Shown here in pieces: positions 13,001 through 22,200 of a stretch of 64,000 bases of DNA (position 1 is its first letter; each line of letters starts with the position of its first letter). The DNA is taken from positions 20,989,934-21,053,933 of the forward strand of contig NC_045138.2 in assembly GCF_008831285.2 (NCBI RefSeq). Reading direction: 5' to 3'. The notes under the pieces are model-generated. The model saw only the letters and a list, made by a program, of their open reading frames with translations. It made no database searches and was not told the DNA's origin. The stretch is from Nymphaea colorata. Lineage: Eukaryota > Streptophyta > Magnoliopsida > Nymphaeales > Nymphaeaceae. Both the position numbers and the translations under genes were made by a program.

Positions 13001-16000
13001 GTTTATTTTTTTATTTATTTTTGTTAGCAAAGGGAACTAGCTGTTGGCTGCTCCCAGCGGCTAGAAATCTAGCCGTTGGAACTGCCCAACAGCTAGCTCC
13101 TTCTTCCTTCCTTTCTTTTATAAATAAGGGACTTGGGTCCCTTGCTTAGGATGGGCTTTAAGGCCTGATTTTGGGTATTCTTTGAGATTGAGTACAAGTT
13201 TTTTATCTCTAGTTTGAGGTTTCTCCTTGTGAGATTTATTGGAGTGGTTTGTTGAATCAGAAAGTTTATTGTAAGTGTAGTAGTTTTCTGATTATTTAAA
13301 AGTTGGAGTCCTGTTTTGTCTTTTTACAACTTTATGAGGCTTCCTTATATAACAGCTCTAGATGTGCCCTAACCTCTCTTTAAGTAGAGACTAGGGCACG
13401 ATAATAAAAATATCTCTTTCACGTCTCTCTCTCTCTCTTCCACGTGCAACATGGTATCAGAGCCTCGTCTCCCTGGACCTGTCTGACTCCAGCTGCTGAT
13501 CGTCTTCCCTCTCCTGCTTTCCTTCTCTCTTTTTCTTCCTCTTCATCTCTAGTATCCTGTCCAGATCTGTCGTGGGTAACAGTTTGCCCTAAGGGGCTGT
13601 ATCTTATGGGAGATCAGGGATCTAATCACTGCCAAGACATGATCAGTAGTGATTAGATGCCCTAGATCTGGTAGTTTCAAGGTCTGAAGATCGTTGGGGA
13701 TATGAAGACACATGTTTCAAAGTAGTTGCAAGGTCTGAAGATCATTGGGGATATGAAGACACATGTTTCAAAGTTGTGGGTGATGGTTGCAGTCAAAGGC
13801 AGCCATTGCAGTCAAAGGCAGACTATTTTTTTAATGATCTCGTGGTTAATGGATGACTGATTTGTATTCTTCAGAAGTTTACGTTGTGGATACTAGGGTT
13901 TGATGTTCTCTACCTCTAGTTATTTCTGTTATATAATTATGAAGTTGAAGACATGTCGTGGTTGAAGGTATGTAGTCTGGTAAAATCTGCATGAAGAAAG
14001 TCTGCACGTTTGCTTTTTTTTTTTTTCTCTGAAACTCCTGCTACAAAATACAGACAATAGGCAGATTGGTGAAGGAGGTTTGTGTCGTTTACTGTTTTGT
14101 TTGTTGAAGTCTTCGTGGAGAAGGGCAAGATTATTTTCTGTGGGTTATTGATGTGCATGCGATGTTGCTGATTTCTACTTTGTTTATCAGCTCCCTTGCA
14201 TGACTGATTATAAATAGGACTGATTTCATGCGCCCTAACTGCTGCACAATTTTATTGTGGTATTCTTGTTCTTAATTCCTGTTGTGGTTCATTATGGTTG
14301 AGAGCAACAAACCAGAGGGTGGTAGTGATCATAAAGGAGCTGGAAATCCCTTCTCCTATGGATCTACTGTGAAGTTAGATGGACACAACTATGAACTGTG
14401 GTCCAGGTCCTTTATGTTGTCAGTTAAAGGACATCGAAAGAGGCACATAATTGAAGAGGATGAACCTATTGACAAGTCAGGGAAGTACATGACCTAGGAA
14501 GAGGACGACAACATAGTTATGTCTTGGATTATGAATAGCGTCCAACCACAAATTGCCTCTACTATTACTTACTATACTACTGTTAAGGAGATGTAGGAAT
14601 TCCTTAGGCAGACATATTCACAAGATAAAAATGTAAGTAAAATCCTCCAAGTTGAAGAAGAATTGCACAATCTCCGACAGGAAATCAAGATGTATCACAA
14701 TACTTTGCAACAGTTAAAGCTACGTATGAGCGACTGAAATTCTTGCGCCCTCCATGCAAATCTTGTTATAAGTCACACTTTGAACCTACCATGGTTGCAA
14801 AGTTTCTTGCTTGTCTTTCTCCTAAGTATGCCGTTGCCAAAGATCAGATGCTCACTGGGAGTGAAATTCCTGATCTCTCTGATGCATACAACAGACTTAG
14901 TCGCCTGACTATTAGCTTGTCCTAATCAGCTAATGTGATGCCAGCTTCTGCGCTTGCTGTGGGGGGTGGTTGTGGTCAGGGCACCACCTATAGTGCCAGA
15001 GGAAGAGGTATAGGTCGTGGAACTGGTGGTCGTGGGAGGTTCCAATGCACCTATTGTGGAAAGATAGGACACTTGGAGGATCGTTGTTGGGATAAACATG
15101 GTCGTCCATCCTCTATGTCACAGGGGAGAGGTATGGTCACCAAACAAGGCAAGAGTCTTACTCTTCCTCCCATGGGTTCTACACAGGTTGCCACTCCTGC
15201 TGTGGATGGCCCGTCGTCTAGCACAGTATCAGAGACAATTACAGTTAGCAGTGACAGATTTGAGTATGAACAGTTTTTGACACACAAAGCCTCACAGGCT
15301 TCAGCTTCCATAGCTTTGACTGATCGAGCCTTCTCAGCGGATACGTCCACGTCTGAATCAGGTATCTCTTGGATTATTGACTCGGGAGCATCGAGACATT
15401 TTTGCAGTAGACCTGGTTCTTTTACTATTTTACATAGATTCTCTCAGCCACGTCATGTCAAAATTGCAGATGGTAGAATGTCACCCATATTGGGTTATGG
15501 AGATGTGAAGCTTTCTCAATCCATGACTATTCCACATGTTTTATATGCTCCTGAATTTCCATCTCATTTGCTCTTTGTCAAACAGTTGACTACTGATTTA
15601 CACTATCGCATTATTTTTGACCCTGGTTCATGTTCATTTCAGGACTTACAAATTGGGAAGACGATTGGTGGCGGCTATGAGAAAGGGGGCGTCGACATCC
15701 TGTCGGTTCCTATGGGTCTTGCTGCTACCTCCTCTACATTAGAGTCTACATTCTTCCAATGGCATCTCAGGCTTGGTCATCCTTCAACGCCCAAGCTCCG
15801 TTCTATCTTACCTAATGTCTCAGTTCCAGATTCTTTTCAATGTGAGGCTTGTCAACTTGGCAAGCACACTCGTAGTAGTTTTCCTTCGAGTCTTAGTCCT
15901 TCGAGTCAAGGGTTGTTTGATCTTCTCCATGTTGATGTGTGGGGGCCTAGCAGGGTTACTAGCCAAGCTAAGTTTAGGTATTTTATGGTCGTTGTTGATG

Positions 16001-19000
16001 ATTACTCTCGAGTCAGTTGGGTGTTCCTTTTAAAGGAAAGGTCTGAAGCAGTTTGCATTCTCAAAAACTTGATTATTGAAATAAAAACTCAGTTTGATTC
16101 CGTTGTTAAGTGTATTCGCACTGATAATGCTCTCGAGTTCAAATCATCTATCTTAATGACCTTTTATGCTGAAAATGGTATCTCTCCTCAATTTACATGC
16201 ACTCATACCTCACAACAGAATGGAGTTGCCGAACGAAAACATAGGTAACTTCTAACTGTTGCTCGTACCTTAATGTTTCATAATCATGTACCTGCATACT
16301 TGTGAGGTGATGCCATACTCATGGCTTGTTACCTAACAAATCGTTTACCTTCATCCTCCATTGAAAACAAAGTACCCATTAAACTTGTTTATTCCAATCG
16401 AAGCTTATTTCTTGTTGCACCTAAAGTTTTTGGGTGTACCTGTTTTGTTCATATTCTTGGGTCTAAACGTGATAAACTTTCTGCGCAAGCCATTAAATGT
16501 GTGTTCGTTGGCTATCCTAAAAACCAAAAAGGATACAAGTGCTTTGACCCTATAACTCAAAAAGAGTATATCAGTGCGGATGTCACTTTTTTTGAGTCTC
16601 AGTCCTACTTTAGTCCTACTTCAGTGTCGTCTGAGATGCCATGTTGTATTCCTCTACCTATTCCTCCTATCCCGTTGCAATCTTTTCCTTCACCATTTCC
16701 TTCTCCCACTTCGACTATGAATAGGTTCCACGACCCTCCATTGGTCTACACTCGGCGACAGGATCCCTCTCATGGTCGACCATCAGACTCTCCTCAGGAT
16801 GTGAGCTCCACTGAAGTAAGTATACCTGATGTTGATCATTCACAGGACTTGACAGTGTACCATGCATCCTATCTCTCACTTTGTTTTCATTGACCATCTT
16901 GATGACAACTTACAACAGTTTCTTAAGGCTATGTCAGTCTATACTGTACCAACTGGTCATCAACAGTCTTTAGTAGACTGTAAATGGCGGAAAGCTATGT
17001 AAGATGAGATGGATGCTCTCGTACAACATCATACTTGGGAATTGGTTGATCTACCTGAAAATTGTGACATTGTTGGCTCCAAATGGGTATTTACGGTCAA
17101 GTATCATTCAGATGGGTCAGTAGAGCGATATAAGGCTCGATTAGTGACTAAGGGTTACACTCAGTCATACGATGACTTTTTTGAGACGTTCTCTCCTGTG
17201 GCTAGGTTGGGCACTATTCGCCTCATTATTTCTGTTGCAGTACACTCTGATTGGCCTATGTATCAGCTTGATGTGAAGAATGTCTTTCTTTATAATGATC
17301 TTGAGGAGACTGTATATATGCAGCAACCCCCAGGGTTTGAGCGACAGAGGGAGTGTAGTAAAGTGTGTCGTTTGAAGAAGGCGACTTATGGACTCAAACA
17401 AAGTCCCAGGGCATGGTTCCACAAATTATCAGAGGTGGTTTCACAATGTGGATTTGAAAGATCTCTTTTGGATCATTCTCTATTCATCAGGAAGACCTCC
17501 AAAGGTATAGTTGTTATGGTAGTATATGTTGATGACATTATCTTGACAGGTGATTGTGATCAAGAAATCTCAGCTACAAAGGCTTTCCTTCAAAAGCATT
17601 TTGTCACGAAAGATCTTGGTCACTTGCGATATTTTCTTGGGATTGAGGTTGCGCAGAACAAAAAAGGTATAGTATTGTCTTGGAGGAAGTATGTCCTTGA
17701 CCTACTCCAGGATACAGGGATGTTAGGAACCAAGCCAGCTAATCTCCCTATGAATCCACGTCTTCATCTTCATGATAATCAATTGAATCTAGTAGATTCA
17801 CGATCTTATAGGTCTCTCATTGGCAAATTTCTTTATGTTACTGTAACAAGACCAGACATTAGCTTTGCTGTTGGGAAATTAAGTCAGTTTATGGAAAAAC
17901 CTAGAAGAGTCCACTGGGATGTTGCGTTGATGGTGTTGAAATACCTAAAGTCATCCCCGGGCAGAGGCCTCTTCTTTAAGAAAAGTGAATCTCTAGAAGT
18001 TGTAGCTTACAGTGATGCTGATTATGCAGGGTCTGTTGATGATAGAAAATCCACCACTGGCTTCTGTATCTTTGTTGGGGGCAATCTCATATCATGGAGA
18101 AGTAAGAAACAAAATGTAGTCTCTAGATCCAGTGCGGAGTCTGAATATAGAGCAATGGCTCAAACAGCTACTGAGTTGACGTGGGTTAAATCTGTGCTAA
18201 CAAATATGAATATTCATGTTCCTCTTCCTATGAAAATGTACTGCGATAACAAGGCTGCTACTTATATTGCAAACAACCCAGTATTTCATGAAAGAACTGT
18301 TGAATTAGAAGAGTTTATGTTTCTAGGTGGTTCTTTACAATATCTAATAGTTAGGAGGTCTGTTTAAACATTTCTCTATTTTCTGTTGATGTACTTTGTA
18401 AATCTCTCTTCAACCCTAATCTCTTTATTATGGAGATTAGGGTTAGTGAATGAGGTTACGTTTTCTCTCTCTAAGGCTGCCGGCTGTTACATGGTATCAG
18501 AGCCGGTGATCTCCACCCTTCTCCGCCGGTGGCTATCGTGATTTTCCGGCGACCCCTTCTCCTCTTCCTCTCCCATCTCTTCCCACTTCTTCTCTTCCTC
18601 TATCCCTCCTTTCTCTCTTCTCTCTGCTGATCGAAAGATAGTGAAGCAGTGTGAAAGGGGAACCTAATCACATGTGAGAGGTATTTGTGATTAGGTCCCC
18701 AATGTGGATGTAGTGGAGCGTAAGCAACTGCGTGGGAGTTGCAGTGGAAAGTTGTAAGTCAGATCTAGCTTCATGGATGAATAGCAGCACATGGACTCCA
18801 TTATTATTCAGATCTAGGCTCATGGGAAGCGTAGCTGCATGTGGATTTAGTTCAGATCTGGGCTCGTGGAAGATTAAATGCACGTGAACCATATTCTTAT
18901 CATATTTTTGATGACTGTGGAAAAGTGGCTGCAAGTGGAGTAGCTGCACATTGGGTATATTTTTTTATCAGATTGAATGTCTGTTTTATAATCTGGTGGA

Positions 19001-19179
19001 CTGATTTGGAACAACAAAGTTTTTTTATATGCATATGTGGATATGTAGAAGCCTGGTGGACTGTTTTGAACAAGAAGTTCGTATATTCTTGTTCATTTAT
19101 TGATTGCTGTGATTGGTGGAGTGATTTACTGAGCGGCAAGTTCACAGAAATTCTTTTTAAGGACTGCTTTTGGTGCAAG

Positions 19180-19238
<59 letters not shown>

Positions 19239-22200
19239 GCTGCCTAAGTTTTCTCAAGTTGATTGTTTTGATTGTTGCATGCTATACTCTTGATTGTATC
19301 ATAGCGCAACCAGATTAAGATCACATTGTCAAGTCGTGCACTATGGCCATTGAAGGCAAGACAGAGACACAATATGAGCATAAGAACACAGACAATCTCT
19401 TTTCTTATGGCTTCACTGTAAAGTTAGATGCTCCTAAGTTGGAAGACAGATGTTGGGATAAGCTTGGTCGTCCTTCCGCTGTACCCCTAGGAAAAGGTGT
19501 TGCATTTAAGCAGGGCAAGAATTCATTACAATCTCCTATTGGATCTATCCAGGCAGCTTCATCAGTAGTAGAGGGGTCTTTACCTTCTTTCAATCCTGTG
19601 ACTGTGACTGTGAATATCAACAAGTCAGAGTATGAGGAGTTCTTAGCACACAAATCTACTCAATCGTCGGCCTCTACAGTTATGATAGACAGTGCTATGT
19701 CCGTTGATGCTGCTCCACATGATACATGTACTACTTGGATTATTGATTCAGGAGCATCGAGACACTTTTGTAGTAGGCCTTCTATGTTTATCGTGCTACA
19801 CTCATTACATCAGACACGTCATGTGAGACTTGCAAATGGTAGATGGTCTCTTATTATGGGCTATGGAGATATTAAGATTTCTCAGCTTATGACAATTCCT
19901 AATGTGTTATATGCTCCTAAGTTTCCCACTAATCTTTTATCAGTTGGACAATTGATTAATGATTTACATTGTCGTGTTACATTTGACTCTGGTGTATGTT
20001 CATTTCAGGACTTGCAAACTAGGAAAACGATTGGTGGAGGCTATGACAATTCCTAATGTGTTATATGCTCCTAAGTTTCCCACTAATCTTTTAAGGACCC
20101 CACACATCAACATGGAGAAGATCAAATAGTCCACAACTAGAAATGGGGCATCTACTTCCTGTTTGATTCTGTGGGTATTGCAGCTGTCTCGACTTCTCGA
20201 CTTCTTCATTGTCCTCCTCCTTCCAGTGGCATCTCAGACTTGGTCATCCATCTGTCTCCAAGGTTCATCACCTACTTCCTCATCTATTAGTTCCAGAGTC
20301 GTTCCAATGTGAGGCCTGTCAATTTGGCAAGCACACCCGTAGCAGTTATTCATCGAGTCTTAGTCCGTCTAGTTGTGGACTATTTGATCTTCTTCATGTT
20401 GATGTGTGGGGTCCTAGCAGAGTTGCTAGTAGGTCTAGATTTTGTTTTTTCCTCGTCATTGTTGATGATTATTCTCGAGTCACTTGGGTTTTCCTTTTGA
20501 AAGAAAGGTCTGAGGTCATATGTACTCTCAAGAACCTTATTATTGAAATAAAGACCCAGTTTGGTATTCTTGTTAAAAGCGTTCGCACTGATAATGCTCT
20601 TAAGTTCAAGGCATCTACCTTAATGAAATTTTACTCTGATAATTGCATTTCTTCTCAGTTTACTTGTCCCCATACCTCCCAACAAAATGGAGTAGCTGAG
20701 TGAAAACATCGCCAACTTTTAAATGTGGCACACTCCCTAATGCTTCATACTAATCTACTTACCTATTGCTCTTCGTAAAGGCAAGCGACAATGTACTCTG
20801 CATCCTATATCTCATTTTGTTTCTACTGACGGTGTTGGTAAAAGTATGCAACAGTTTATTCAAGCTCTGGCGGCCCATGCAGTTCCTACTTGTCACCAAC
20901 AGGCCTTATTAGATACCCAATAGAGACAAGCTATGCAAGAAGAGATGAATGCATTAGTTCAGCGAGACACTTGGGAACTTGTTGATCCTCCTCCTGGTTG
21001 TGACATTGTTGGCTCCAAGTGGGTATTCACAGTGAAATATAATTCTGATGGTTCTATGGAAATATACAAAGCTCGGTTGGTTGCTAAGGGCTACACGCAG
21101 ACTTACGGGATTGATTTCTTCGAGACTTTCTCTCCTGTTGCTCGGTTGGGAACCATTCGTCTTATCATCTCTGTGGCTGAACACCATGACTGGCACATGT
21201 ATCAGCTTGATGTCAAAAATGCTGTTTTGTATGGTGATCTCGATGAGACTGTCTATATGCCACAACCACCAGGGTTTGAACGACAGGGGGAGTGTGGAAA
21301 AGTGTGTAAACTGAAGAGAGCTATTTATGGACTCAAGCAGAGTCCTCGTGCTTGGTTTCACAAGTTCTCTGAGGTAGTCTCAAACTGTGGCTTTGCGAGA
21401 TCCCCTCTTGATCATTCTCTGTTTATCAAGAAGAATTCCAGGGGTATGACCGTTCTAGTAGTTTATGTTGATGATATTATCCTGACAGGTGATTCCGATC
21501 AAGAAATTTCTGATACAAAGTTGTTCCTTCAAAAACACTTTGTGACGAAAGATCTTGGTCAACTACGATATTTCTTGGGAATAGAGGTGGCTCGCAATGG
21601 GTAAGGTGTAGTTCTCTCTCAACGAAAGTATGTTCTGGATTTATTGCAAGACACCGGGATGCTAGGAGCTAAACCGGCCAATCTACATATGAATCCACGC
21701 ATACATCATCATGATGACCAATCAGAATTAGTCGATTCTCGATCATACAGGTCTCTTATTGGAAAGCTCCTCTATGTTACTGTGACCAGACCAGACATTA
21801 GTTTTGCAGTGGGGAAACTAAGTCAATTTATGGAAAGACCCAGGAAAGTTCATTGGGATGCTGCTTTAATGGTGGTCAAATATCTGAAATCGTCTCATGG
21901 CAAAGGACTTTTGTTCACAAAAGGCAAGACCCTGGATGTGGAAGCCTATAGTGATGCTGACTATGCTGGCTCAGTCGAAGACAGGAAATCTACCACAAGA
22001 TTCTGTGTATTTGTGGGAGGCAACCTTATATCTTGGAGAAGCAAAAAGCAAGGTGTGTTGTCAAGATCTAGTGCAGAATCTGAATACAGAGCTATGGCTC
22101 AAACTGCCGCTGAAATGACTTGGGCTAAATCCATGCTATCTAGCCTAAGTGTGTCAATTCCGCTTCCCATGAAGATGTATTGTGACAATCGAGCAGCCAC

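Noticed and set aside
18841..19293. 150-codon frame in the inner copia leader
   Set aside because: It spans the TA array and lies in the untranslated leader of the retrotransposon.
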